DNA of 64,000 nt, from NCBI GenBank assembly GCA_030844895.1, contig CM061232.1:84896555-84960554 (forward strand), read 5' to 3'. Position numbers and translations under genes: made by a program. Below, piece after piece: positions 54,429 through 64,000 of this stretch. The notes under the pieces were generated by a model. That model was not told the DNA's origin. It did no database searches and saw only the letters and a list, made by a program, of their open reading frames with translations. This stretch comes from Ambrosia x helenae (lineage: Eukaryota > Streptophyta > Magnoliopsida > Asterales > Asteraceae). Numbering within the stretch: the first letter of the stretch is position 1; each line of letters opens with the position of its first letter.

Positions 54429-56031
54429 AGAGAATTACACAAATTGTCCTTTAGTTATTACTGAAATTGCATCTTCTGTCCTTTATGGAAATTTTTCACT
54501 CCTTATATCCTTTATTTTATCAATTTTTTACACCCTTTGTCCTTTAGCCTAACTTAGTTAAAAAACTTAGTTAACTTTATTTTCTAAGTTTACACTTTTA
54601 GCCCCTATAGTTTTGATCGAACCATAACCTTTGATTGACCTCGAATTCGACCACGACAATTAATGAAATCATAGGGCTATTATAGAACATCAAATTCCGA
54701 TCAAAACCATGTATAATAATCGTACTAACCTGATCGTTTTCGAGGCTAAATCGAACGATTAAAATTGCAACTAGTTGATCTTATTCTTCAAATTGCGAAC
54801 AATTTGGTGAGTGTTTATGGTATAATTTGACTTGATGATTGGAATAAAATTGTTATATTCTGCATCTTGGCAGGGCAATCGTGATGTTTATGTGAAAGGA
54901 TCATAAATTTCTTTCATATTACAACCAATATTTTTGCAGCTATGGTGGATATATCTTATTTTGTTAAGTTATTTATATATCTGAGCCTTACTAAAATGGT
55001 GTGTATAATTCTATACTCTTACATTTGCAAGCCATGCTTACAGTACCTTGGTGTCTAGATCCTAGCCTCATATATTGTTGGTGAAATATGCACCATTGTT
55101 GTAAGGTTGGGTACAAAACGTACAAATGTATCACTTTCAACAAGTTAGAAAGTTGCATACAGTGTCCTCAAATCATATGAATCACAAACTACTTGAAATG
55201 CAAACTTCAGTATGTGGGTATGAATGGATCAGCCTTGACTGCATATGCATGGATATCCCCAGCAATGTTGTATATTTTTCTAAACCCCTGTCATATAATT
55301 CCAACCATCATTAGGGGCATTTAAAAATCAATACTCACATTATAGTAATCAAGTTATAGCCCCTCACCTGTGTCTGCAACCATTTGGCAACTTGCAGTGA
55401 CCGCATTCCATGGTGACACTAAAAAACCATCATAACTTGTCATCAGTTATAAAACAGACGAATATTGCCTTAGGAGTGAAAACCCGGACTTTGTAGTATA
55501 ATCAATCATATTTAAGACATTACTCAGTCTAAAATAATAAATGGCGGTGGTTGATGAACCCAAAAACATTTTTGTAGTATAATCAATCCTGTTATAACAT
55601 CTTATGCCTTCGTCGACCGTTTCTGTGCAAAAATATACTATAAACACCCATCAAATCGTCCGCAATTTAAAGAACAAGATCAATCAGTCGCAATTTTAAT
55701 AGTTCGATTTAGCCTCGAAAATGATCAGGTCAGTACGATTATTATACATGGTTTTGATCGGAATTTGATGTTCTATAATAGCCCTATGATTTCGTTAATT
55801 GCCGTGGTCGAATTCTAGGTCAATCAAGGGTTATGGTTCGATCAAAACTATAGGGGCTAAAAGTGTAAACTTAGAAAATAAAGTTAACCAAGTTTTTTAA
55901 CTAAGTTAGACTAAAGGACAAATGGTGTAACAAATTGATAAAATAAAGGATATAAGGAGTGAAAATTTTTCATAAAGGACAGAAGATGCAATTTCAGTAA
56001 TAATTAAAGGACAATTTATGTAATTCTCTCT
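54429..56031. mobile_element. Foldback MULE (1,603 bp) with 369-bp inverted arms
   Basis: The left arm (54429-54797) and right arm (55661-56031) are inverted copies with only a few mismatches, starting AGAGAGAATTACACAAATTG and ending in its complement. The 9-bp AATTGACAG is duplicated outside (54420-54428 and 56032-56040). A 9-bp duplication and long TIRs are the marks of the Mutator superfamily. The core of about 860 bp (54798-55660) has no transposase; a 62-codon ORF at 55126-55314 is unrecognised. It is inserted in repeat F, whose halves rejoin across it. Confidence 0.9.
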
Positions 56032-56040
56032 AATTGACAG

Positions 56041-56200
56041 GTGGGATTAATAGTCTCTAAATGGCCAAAGATGGATTCGAGACACCGTGGATAACGCGAA
56101 AGGTCTCATCATCTCCTTATACTCTTATAAAGATTTTCAAAAGCAGAGGTGATTTTTGTTTTAAGTACCAATTTTTATACGTATAATGTGACATAATATC
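56041..56200 (+). repeat. Repeat family F, tail
   Basis: Matches 33203-33355 (GTGGGATTAAT.., AAAGGTCTCATCATCTCC). Confidence 0.75.
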
Positions 56201-56380
56201 ACTAATCTTTCTTTGTAATAAACATATATATTATGGTGACTATTTATATTCCAACTCCCCATATACCATTAAGCTTGTATTAATGTTGTATCTCTATAAA
56301 TATAGGCTTATTGTATTTGTGTTAAGTCATTGACACTAATCTTTCTTTGTAATAAACATATATATTATGGTGACTATTTG
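56196..56380. repeat. 46-bp direct repeat pair
   Basis: CACTAATCTTTCTTTGTAAT and the following 26 bases occur at 56196 and 56335. The rest up to the G2 LTR (56381-56536) is non-coding. Confidence 0.8.
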
Positions 56381-57732
56381 TTCTTATGTTTACATACCTT
56401 GTATAGTGGTTTCTAGGAATAACCATTGAGAATACATGAAATGGTAGCAATGTTGCGATAAACTTTAACAACTCATGTTCCTCATTGAGATATAGCTTAA
56501 ACGAGAAACACGCATGACGTGAAGCTGAGTGTATTATGTCACACCCTCAAATTCCACGTGCGGGGTTTTACCGCGAGGCGCGTGACACACCAGGATCTCA
56601 GTCAACGATCACAATAAACATACAACAAACATGCATTCATAATTATATTTAAAACCAAAATATCATGCTTTGAGCTGTAAACCAGCAGCGGAAGCATTCT
56701 TGTTTACAACCAAAAGACATATCATTGTTTACAAAACATTGTTTAATATGCTTCAAAATATTAGACGCTGTGCATGACTCCGTGCGCCTAGCCCATTGAC
56801 TGCTACCTTAGCGACCTGAGAAAACATGCCAAAAATGTCAACATATAATGCTGGTGAGTTCACAGGTTTTCTTTTATAAAGTGTTGTTATAAGTTCGGTA
56901 AGATCATTTCCGTTACTACTATGTTATGAGAACGTTAGCTAGACGTTAAGTATTGCTACTACTGCGGTTGGGAATCCATTACTAAACCGGTATAAGTGTT
57001 GAAGCCAGCCCAGACGGACGGGATTACCGATGCCTCGGTAACCCCCAAAGTGTTAGAGACAATATGCACCCGCCCGGCTCCCAGCCGTCGGGTGGGGTTT
57101 GTAAGGCCCAATAGATCTATCCACATTTCCCCCGTTGTGCATCCCCGCACATTCATGGTTCCCCCCTGGGACTTTCTGTAAAATCCGCATAGTACGTGAA
57201 ATAACCATAGTATAACATGATCTATGATGAGTAATCAAATAAGTAGCATGTTTCTCCCCCGAAGGTAAAACGGTAAAAGTGGGGCTGTGACACTTACCTT
57301 GGATTGCGTTACTTGAAAACAGTTAAGTAATTATGCTATGATAGCCCCAATTAGCGGCGACCTATCATAAAATGTGTATAAGTATCCGGACTAATAACCC
57401 GTGGGTTAACTAGTCCCCGAATGTCCCGACCGTGACCATAAACGTTTGAAAACATCTTTAACTGTTAAACTGACCGTGCCAGACAAGACCCGACATCCCA
57501 TTGGTGACCCGACATCCCACGTGTTAGGTAAATACAAGACGTCATGCAACATATGCAATTAAACACTTAACACGCGCAATAGTTCACCTAGTCTAGCATA
57601 ATGTCCGATTAACGCATAATCAGGTCCGAACACGTCTTACTAAGTCATTGGGTGCATCCCGGGGTTCCTATCATGTTCCTAGGTGTCAAATCATGTTCCG
57701 AGATGTCAAAACGCGTTTACGACAGCAGTACA

Positions 57733-57818
57733 CGCGATTAGGAAAACGTTCATGCGATTAGGAAAAGTCAACTAGTGAGTAGGAGGGAGGATATAGGCGA
57801 GTAGGGCCCTATTCGCCT
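57733..57818 (-). promoter_or_regulatory. G2 LTR: second hairpin-motif array
   Basis: GCGATTAGGAAAA occurs twice. GGCGAGTAGGG meets CCCTATTCGCC directly. Located about 780-870 bases downstream of the TATA box, as in G1. Confidence 0.55.
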
Positions 57819-58596
57819 GATGCTCTGCTGTTGCGCGTTTTCGCGCGTTAAACCCTCCAAATCAGATCCGAAACATGTAAAAACACCCAATATCAAAACT
57901 AAACTATTAACCAACCCTTTTCAAGCAAAAACCCCCAATTTACCTCTGCTCTAATGGGCTCGGTGCGATTATTTCCAAAAATGGCAAGGTACTAGGTTTC
58001 ACCAACCAACCTTATCTTTCCTTAAATGGAAACAATCAGATTTCATCTCCTACAAGTTGCAATTCATCATCTCTATGTTATATCATCATCCTAACATGAT
58101 TTCTAACCACAAACAAGCAATGAATCACATCATACATCCTATTCTTCAAGAATTACCCAAATGGGTCAAAATGCATACTTGCACCAAAACATCATATCAA
58201 GGGCTTAAACTCATATATAATCATCCTAACAACACCTATATATCAGAAGTACAACAAATTCATGGAAACATTCATGTTATAATCACCAACAATCATCATA
58301 TGCACAAATACTTCACATATAGCAAGTATTATGGTGTAGACTTGTTTTAGAACTCTTTTCAAAGGGTTTTAAAGACACAAACTTAACAAAACAAGGTCTG
58401 GACTTTTGGGGAATCAAAACAACAACTTTACAAAGGTGTAGGATAAAGAACACACCTTGGATTTTGTTAAAGCAAGGTGTGTAGGCTTGGAGATGGTGAT
58501 TTTTGTAGCAAAATGAGTTCCAGAGATGTTTCAAGGTGTGTGGGTGGCTTGGGATCAGCTAGGGTTGTTCTAAGGGTGTTTGGGGAGTTAAGGGTT

Positions 58597-58774
58597 CTAT
58601 TTATAGGTGTTTTGACCCGAGTTCAGCACTATAGGCGAGTAGCATTCCAGATCAGGCGAGTAGGGACCCTACTCGCCTCTGTTCATGCGAGTAGGCCTCC
58701 TACTCGCCCCAAGCCCCTTGTAATCGCCTATGTTCACGCGATTAGGAGTCCCCCTAGACTCCTAATTGCCTATA
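58597..58774 (-). promoter_or_regulatory. G2 LTR promoter: TATA box with upstream hairpin array
   Basis: TATA box CTATAAATAG (minus strand) at 58597-58606. At 58655-58677 GGCGAGTAGGG and CCCTACTCGCC form a perfect 11-bp dyad around one base. Next come GCGAGTAGG/CCTACTCGC with a short loop, and GCGATTAGGA opposite TCCTAATTGC (58738-58769). None of the stems share sequence with G1. Confidence 0.65.
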
Positions 58775-59151
58775 AGGTGCTGGAATGGGTTTTTGGCGCG
58801 TTAAACACTATTTTAACATATATAAACACGTATTCACATACCGATAAGTCACATAATGATTCCAAACATATAATGCATGATAACTAACACGTTTACATCC
58901 GTTCACCAATTCCCGGGACTCGAGACTCGTGTGTGCATTAAACCCGGCGATTCCACGAATCACCAATCCTTGTACCCATGGTTATGGACCGACTCCCGAT
59001 GACCCCGCGGGTCATCGTAACGACTCCCGATGATTCCCAGAATCATCATACCGACTCAACTGACCCCGTTAAGTACGTAATATGCATGACTCGCTAAGGT
59101 AGACTTACTAGTTTAGTCAACGTTACTAACCTGAGTTTGTCGGGTGTCACA

Positions 59152-59255
59152 TCATCCCCCTGTTGAAAGGATTTTCGTCCCGAAAATTGCCCAAGGCCCA
59201 AAAAGGAAGAGACGAAAGAGAAGAAAAAATTTTCCGGTTGCCATATCATCCCCCT
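59152..59255 (-). other. G2 polypurine tract region with degenerate second copy
   Basis: AACAGGGGGATGA (minus strand) borders the LTR. A second AACAGGGGGATGAT followed by a decayed LTR-start-like string lies at 59235-59255, the counterpart of the duplication in G1. Confidence 0.6.
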
Positions 59256-60713
59256 GTTGAAAGGAATCTCGACCCGAGATTCATTCAGCTTCAGCAGAGA
59301 CATGCCTTGATTCGAACGCGCGTTTAGGAAATAAATGGGGATACTTGCCTTCATTTGATCTTCCCGTTCCCACGTGAACTCCGGTCCACGATCTGAGTTC
59401 CAACGGACTTTAACAATGCGGATTTTACTCCGGCGAAGGCTACGGATTTTATAGTCAATAATTTCAACCGGTTCCTCCACAATACGCAGACGATCATCCA
59501 CCTTGATCTCCTCGAGAGGGACAACCAAAGATTCATCCGCCAAACACTTCTTCAGATTAGAGACATGGAAGACATTATGAACATTACTGAGTTCAGCTGG
59601 CAGATCAAGCCTGTATGCTACCGGTCCAATCCGTTCCAGAATTGCGAACGGTCCCACATACCGAGGATTCAATTTGCCCCGCTTCCCAAAACGTATAACG
59701 CCCTTCCACGGAGATACCTTCAACAAAACCCTGTCGCCAACCTCAAACTCCAAAGGCTTGCGACGACGATCGGCATAGCTCTTTTGACGATCCCGAGCTG
59801 CTGCCAAGCGGTTACGGATTTGCACGATCTTCTCGGAAGTCTCGTACACAAGTTCCGGGCCGGTGAGTTGACTCTCACCCACCTCGGCCCAACAAAGAGG
59901 AGACCGGCATTTCCGCCCGTAAAGAGCCTCGAACGGAGCTGCCTTGATGCTAGAATGGTAACTGTTGTTGTAGGAGAATTCTACCAGCGGTAGATGACTC
60001 TCCCACCCCTTGCCAAAATCGATCACACATGCCCGGAGCATGTCTTCTAGCGTTTGGATTGTCCGCTCACTTTGACCGTCAGTTTGCGGATGATACGCTG
60101 TGCTCATGTCTAACTGGGTACCCAGAGCCTTATGCAAGGATTTCCAGAAGTTAGAGGCGAACCGAGGATCACGATCAGAAATAATAGAAACAGGCACCCC
60201 GTGCCGAGAGACCACTTCCTTGAGATATAACCGTGCCAGACGCTCGAGGCCATCGGTATCTTTGATAGCGAGGAAGTGCGCAGACTTTGTTAACCTATCA
60301 ACAATTACCCAGATCATGTTACAACCACTGGGCGATTTCGGGAGTTTGGTCACAAAGTCCATCGTAATCCGCTCCCACTTCCACTCGGGAATTTCAGGCT
60401 GTTGCAGAAGGCCGGATGGCTTTTGATACTCGACCTTGACCTTGGCACAGGTCAAGCACTTGCTCACGTACGAAGCCACGTCCGCCTTCATGTTCAGCCA
60501 CCAATAAAGTATCTTCAGGTCTTGATACATCTTATCGGAGCCAGGGTGAATAGAGTACCGGGACTTGTGAGCTTCATCAAGAACGAGCTCCCGCAAGCCC
60601 CCAAATAAAGGAACCCAAATACGTTCAGCGAAATAGTGTAACCCATTGGACCTGAGTTCAAGGTGGCTATCAGCACCATGCATGGTTTCAGCTTTAAGAT
60701 TTTCCTCCTTCAA
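59256..60713 (-). pseudogene. G2 integrase with chromodomain-like tail
   Basis: From 60713 the frame is open for more than 480 codons. It begins in the linker after RNase H (KEENLKAETMHG), then the HHCC zinc region (DEAHKSRYSIHPG.., CLTCAKVKVEY). The catalytic core has MDFVTKLPKS (Asp), ISDRDPRFAS (Asp) and TDGQSERTIQ (Glu), so the DDE triad is complete. GDRVLLKVSPWKGV and the chromodomain-like VEEPVEIIDYKIRSLRRSKI..WERED follow. The frame runs past the domain to a stop in the LTR. A one-base loss at about 60712 separates it from RT-RNase H. Confidence 0.9.
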
Positions 60714-62152
60714 GCTTCTTGCTGCGCCGAACGGATTCGATCAGGTAAGCCGGAATGGATGGTGAGCTGTAAAGCTCGAACACGACGAGGTTTAGCCGTT
60801 TCCTTCCTGCTCAAGGCGTCTGCGACCACATTTGCCTTGCCAGGATGGTATTTAATAGCGCACTCGTAATCATTAAGAAGCTCGACCCAGCGACGCTGTC
60901 TTATATTCAACACCTTCTGATCAAAGATATGCTGGAGGCTCTTGTGATCGGTGTAAATAGTGCATTTGGTACCGTACAAGTAATGCCTCCAAATCTTTAA
61001 AGCAAAGACCACCGCACCCAATTCCAGATCATGGGTGGGGTAGTTTTTCTCATGAACTTTGAGCTGACGAGAAGCATAGGCGATGACCTTCTCGCGCTGC
61101 ATCAGTACACAACCGAGACCCCGGATACAAGCGTCACAATAAACCACAAAATCGTCCGTGCCCTCAGGCAAGGACAAGATAGGAGCAGAACAGAGTTTAG
61201 CCTTTAACATCTGGAAGGCCGACTCCTGCGAATCACCCCAGTCGAACTTCCTGTCCTTCTGGGTAAGCGAGGTGAGGGGTTGAGCGATCTTCGAAAATCC
61301 CTCGATAAAACGATGATAATAACCTGCAAGGCCTAGGAATTGCCGCACCTCAGATGGCGTCTTTGGTGCTTTCCAGTCTTTAATGGCTTCAATCTTAGCT
61401 GGGTCAACGTGAATTCCTTTCTCATTAACAACATGACCAAGGAATTGGACTTCACGCAACCAGAAGCTACACTTAGAAAACTTGGCGTACAACTGTTCCC
61501 GCCTCAGGAGTTCCAAAACAAGACGCAAGTGTTCCTGGTGGTCCACCTCGTTCTTGGAATAGACTAGAATATCATCAATGAAGACAATCACGAACTTATC
61601 AAGATAAGGCTTACAAACACGGTTCATCAAATCCATAAAAATGGCCGGTGCATTGGTGAGACCAAAAGGCATGACCAGGAATTCAAAATGGCCATAGCGA
61701 GTTCGAAAGGCGGTCTTCGGAATGTCAGCTTCTTGAACCCTCAACTGATGGTACCCCGACCTCAAATCAATCTTCGAATAGAAACTAGAACCCTGAAGCT
61801 GGTCAAATAAGTCATCGATGCGAGGAAGAGGATAACGATTCTTGATGGTAACCTTGTTCAATTCCCGGTAGTCGATACACATCCGTAGGCTTCCTTCCTT
61901 CTTCTTGACAAACAAAATAGGGGCTCCCCACGGGGACGAACTAGGTCGAATGAAACCCTTCTCTAACAGCTCCTGCAACTGGTTCGACAACTCCTGCATC
62001 TCGGGAGGTGCAAGACGATAAGGGGCACGGGCAATAGGGGCCGCACCTGGAGCAAGTTCAATACCAAATTCGACCTGACGATGAGGCGGAAGACCAGGTA
62101 AGTCTTCAGGAAATACATCGGGAAAGTCACGGACAACAGGAATAATCTTCAA
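60710..62152 (-). pseudogene. G2 reverse transcriptase and RNase H
   Basis: An intact 480-codon frame. RT motifs are VRDFPDVFPEDLPGLPPHRQ, MCIDYRELNKVTIKN, GHFEFLVMPFGLTNAP and the catalytic IVFIDDILVYS. RNase H motifs are FVVYCDACIRGLG, ELGAVVFALKIWRHYLYG and TDHKSLQHIF. It would copy element RNA and degrade the hybrid template. The frame is broken from protease by one extra base near 62148 and from integrase by one missing base near 60712. Either could be a recent mutation. Confidence 0.92.
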
Positions 62153-63961
62153 TCTTCTTCTCTTCTTCAGACGAAACCGAAATAAGTGCCAGAATGGCAG
62201 AATACCCCTTCCGAAGATACTTATAGGCTTTCATACACGAAATGATACTCAATGGGACCCCACTCTTCTCACCGTGCACCAACAGGATTTCTCCATCAGG
62301 GAGAGGAAGTCGAATGACTTTATCAAAACAAACGATCTCAGCATGATACAGAGACAACCAATCCATATCCACGACAACATCGAAACTACCCAAGGACACC
62401 GGCATAAGATCAATAGGAAAGGAATAACCCGACAACTCAAGGTGACACTCCCTAAGGACGTGCGTCGCCTCGACTTTCTTACCATCAGCCAATTCTATCA
62501 AGTACTTAGCCTCTAAAGGTGTAGGTACCCTATCAAGCAATTGACTAAACCCAAGAGATATAAAACTCTTATCGGCACCGGAATCAAATAAAACCGTAGC
62601 ATAGCGATTATCGAGAAGAAACGTACCAGTAACAGTGTCAGGATCCTGTCGAGCACCGCTCGAACCAATCACGAAGGCGCGAGCATTCCTGCCTCCGCCC
62701 CCATTGTTTCCATTACCCGACCCATTCTTCCCGGCTTCACCCTGTTTCAACTTGGGGCAGTTACGCTTGTAGTGACCAAGCTCACCACAGTTATAGCACC
62801 CTTGTTTCCCCTGATTTCCCTGGGGAGCAGCGACTTGAGGGGCTGGGGCTGGTGTGACCGACGGGTTTCGGTTCCCCAAAGGGTTGGACCTACAATCTTT
62901 GGCTTGGTGCCCAATCTTATGGCACCGACGGCAACGGTCCTTATCATCGCAAGGACCGGTATGATGATAGTTGCATCGATCACACTTCGGCAACTTCCCA
63001 GCATAAACCCCCGGTTGTCGTTCAGATGACGATCCCCCAGTATCAGTCTTCCTCACCTGCTGAGGCTGAGCCGAGCTCGAGCCTTTCCCCACAGCTTCCC
63101 ACTTCCGCTTGTTACTATCAGGAGCCTTCACAGTAGCGCCTCGAGGAGGCAAGACCCCTTCAGCCACCTTCATGTTGGTCAGCCTGTGAGCCGACCGAAC
63201 CACTTCAGAATAAACAGTGAGATTACCCGCAGCAACCAACCCTGCAATCTCCGGTACCAACCCAGCGACATAATGTTCAATCCTTCGGTATTCGGGTGCG
63301 TGCAGATCAGGGCACAACACCGCCAACTCATTGTGCCTAGCAGTGTAAGCTTCAATCTCGGACCCCACCATCTTATGGTTCCAGACTTCGTGCTCAAGTT
63401 TCTGGATTTCATCCCTCGGGCAGTACTCGTTTTTCAGCAACTGAATGAACTCCGCCCAAGGCATAGCGTGGGCTTCCCCAATACCCATAGTCTGGGTGGT
63501 GGAGTTCCACCAAGTCAGAGCTTGACCCTCCAGGGTCGCAGAAGCATATTTCACCCGGTCGCCTTCCGGGCAGTTGCACATCGAGAAAACAGATTCAATT
63601 TTCTCCAACCAACGGAGCAGTCCCACTGCCCCTTCAGTGCCACTAAAGTTGTGGGGCTTGCAATCCATAAACTTTTTGTAGGAACACTGGGATGGAGGAG
63701 GATTGACAGCACCACCTGGAACAGACACGCAAGAAAAGGTACAGTACCCCAGAACAAGATAGAATAGGTGAGAATCAGCGTACCACCCATAGCATTATGA
63801 GCGGCTTGGAATGCAGCCAGAGCAATATTCACGTGCTGCTGCATCAGGTTATCCAACTCCGCTTGGGTCATATTAATGTTCCCACGGCCAGCGCCGCCAC
63901 CACGGCCGCCAGCACGACCGCCAGCACGGCCGCCTCTGCGACCTCCACGAGCTCCTGACAT
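62127..63961 (-). CDS. G2 gag-protease, apparently spliced
   Basis: Exon 1 (63961-63784, ATG chosen) encodes a Gly/Arg-rich leader and NMTQAELDNLMQQHVNIALA. Exon 2 (63715 onward) has NPPPSQCSYKKFMDC, the gag core (GLLRWLEKIESVFSM, LTWWNS, EYCPRDEIQKLEHEVW) and zinc fingers (CRRCHKIGHQAKDC, CYNCGELGHYKRNC). The protease is VLFDSGADKSFIS (D-S-G). A later GMDWLSLY-type string reads DMDWLSLY, a Gly-to-Asp change. Removing the 68-nt interval between the exons makes the reading frames agree. The frame ends at 62127 just before RT. Confidence 0.85.
63716..63783 (-). other. Putative gag intron of G2 (68 nt)
   Basis: Minus strand: donor GGTG/GTACGC, T-rich body, acceptor CTGTTCCAG/GTG. The length is not a multiple of three, so only the spliced form keeps gag in frame. 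Same position as in G1. Confidence 0.65.
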
Positions 63962-64000
63962 CTTCTGTCACAATATGAAACAAAAGATTTAGGCTTCCCC

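Larger units (their letters stand above)
56537..59151 (-). repeat. G2 3' LTR (2,615 bp)
   Basis: Begins TGTCACACCCTC and ends CGGGTGTCACA on the plus strand; termini and the 56.5-57.3 kb part match G1. The centre is diverged. It contains a TATA box and two hairpin arrays. Small ORFs at 57-58.9 kb are not conserved. Confidence 0.9.
56537..64000 (-). mobile_element. Gypsy G2: Ty3/gypsy chromovirus-like element, runs off right edge
   Basis: Same lineage as G1. 3' LTR 56537-59151, polypurine tract, integrase with chromodomain-like tail, RNase H, RT, protease and gag, all on the minus strand. gag ATG is at 63961; PBS and 5' LTR are beyond the window. Only two frame breaks in pol, so it is much better preserved than G1. 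A possible target-site copy is TATTA at 56532-56536. Confidence 0.92.

Noticed and set aside
58057..58887. Plus-strand ORFs in the G2 LTR
   Set aside because: AT-rich or array-derived frames in LTR sequence, not conserved in G1.
59565..60608. Plus-strand ORFs over G2 integrase
   Set aside because: Antisense to a clearly coding frame.
1..64000. Search for an intact host gene or a defence-type gene system
   Set aside because: All long open frames resolve to retrotransposon, transposon or captured-fragment sequence; nothing else is supported.

Overview
This window is a piece of a flowering-plant nuclear genome. It is almost entirely nested transposable elements, and I find no intact host gene. 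The composite family (Asteraceae) is my best guess, from remembered resemblance of the element families (SIRE-type copia, chromodomain-type gypsy with TGTCACACCC termini, Athila, Helitrons ending in a GC hairpin plus CTAG). That is an inference, not a measurement. Most coding sequence is on the minus strand and broken by stops, frameshifts and deletions.

Layout. 1-3595: decayed L1-type LINE (endonuclease, reverse transcriptase, zinc-binding end), running off the left edge. 3596-9300: SIRE-like Ty1/copia element (copia A) with its 5' LTR at 8639-9300. It is inserted in the RT of a second copia element (copia B, 9301-16709), which also carries a 2.66 kb solo-LTR-like insertion (9855-12512, 5-bp target duplication). 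16715-33370: non-coding DNA dominated by Helitrons, several nested in one another, with a SINE, a PIF/Harbinger transposase relic, a LINE 3' fragment and a TIR element. Fragments of host genes are embedded here: a NEDD8/ubiquitin-like E1 fragment, a STRUBBELIG-family receptor kinase fragment and a possible GET4 exon. 33371-48026: complete Ty3/gypsy element G1 with both LTRs and a 5-bp target duplication, split in its integrase by an Athila-like element (35274-40949) that has gag-protease but no RT or integrase. 48032-56536: a hAT MITE, a CACTA-like terminus beside two in-frame exons of a HAD-type 5'-nucleotidase, a Helitron with tandemly multiplied 5' ends, and a 1.6 kb foldback MULE with a 9-bp target duplication. 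56537-64000: a second gypsy element, G2, of the same lineage as G1, whose 5' LTR lies beyond the window.

Most interesting signals. (1) Every LTR with a recognisable TATA box has palindromic or hairpin-forming sequence just upstream of that box. The hairpin units of copia B and gypsy G1, from different superfamilies, share the same core motif. G2 has unrelated stem sequences at the same place, and stems within G1 vary on both arms together. (2) Both gypsy elements have what looks like a small spliceosomal intron at the same codon of gag (84 and 68 nt). (3) The Athila-like element has a full 5' LTR but a 3' LTR of only 22 bp, with target duplications intact. (4) Several Helitrons can be delimited to the base, one of them with an empty site present elsewhere in the window.

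Inferred order of events: Helitron/repeat-F sequence came first, then Helitron 31438-33198 and gypsy G1 inserted into it, then the Athila-like element into G1. Separately, copia B was hit by copia A and by the solo-LTR-like element.
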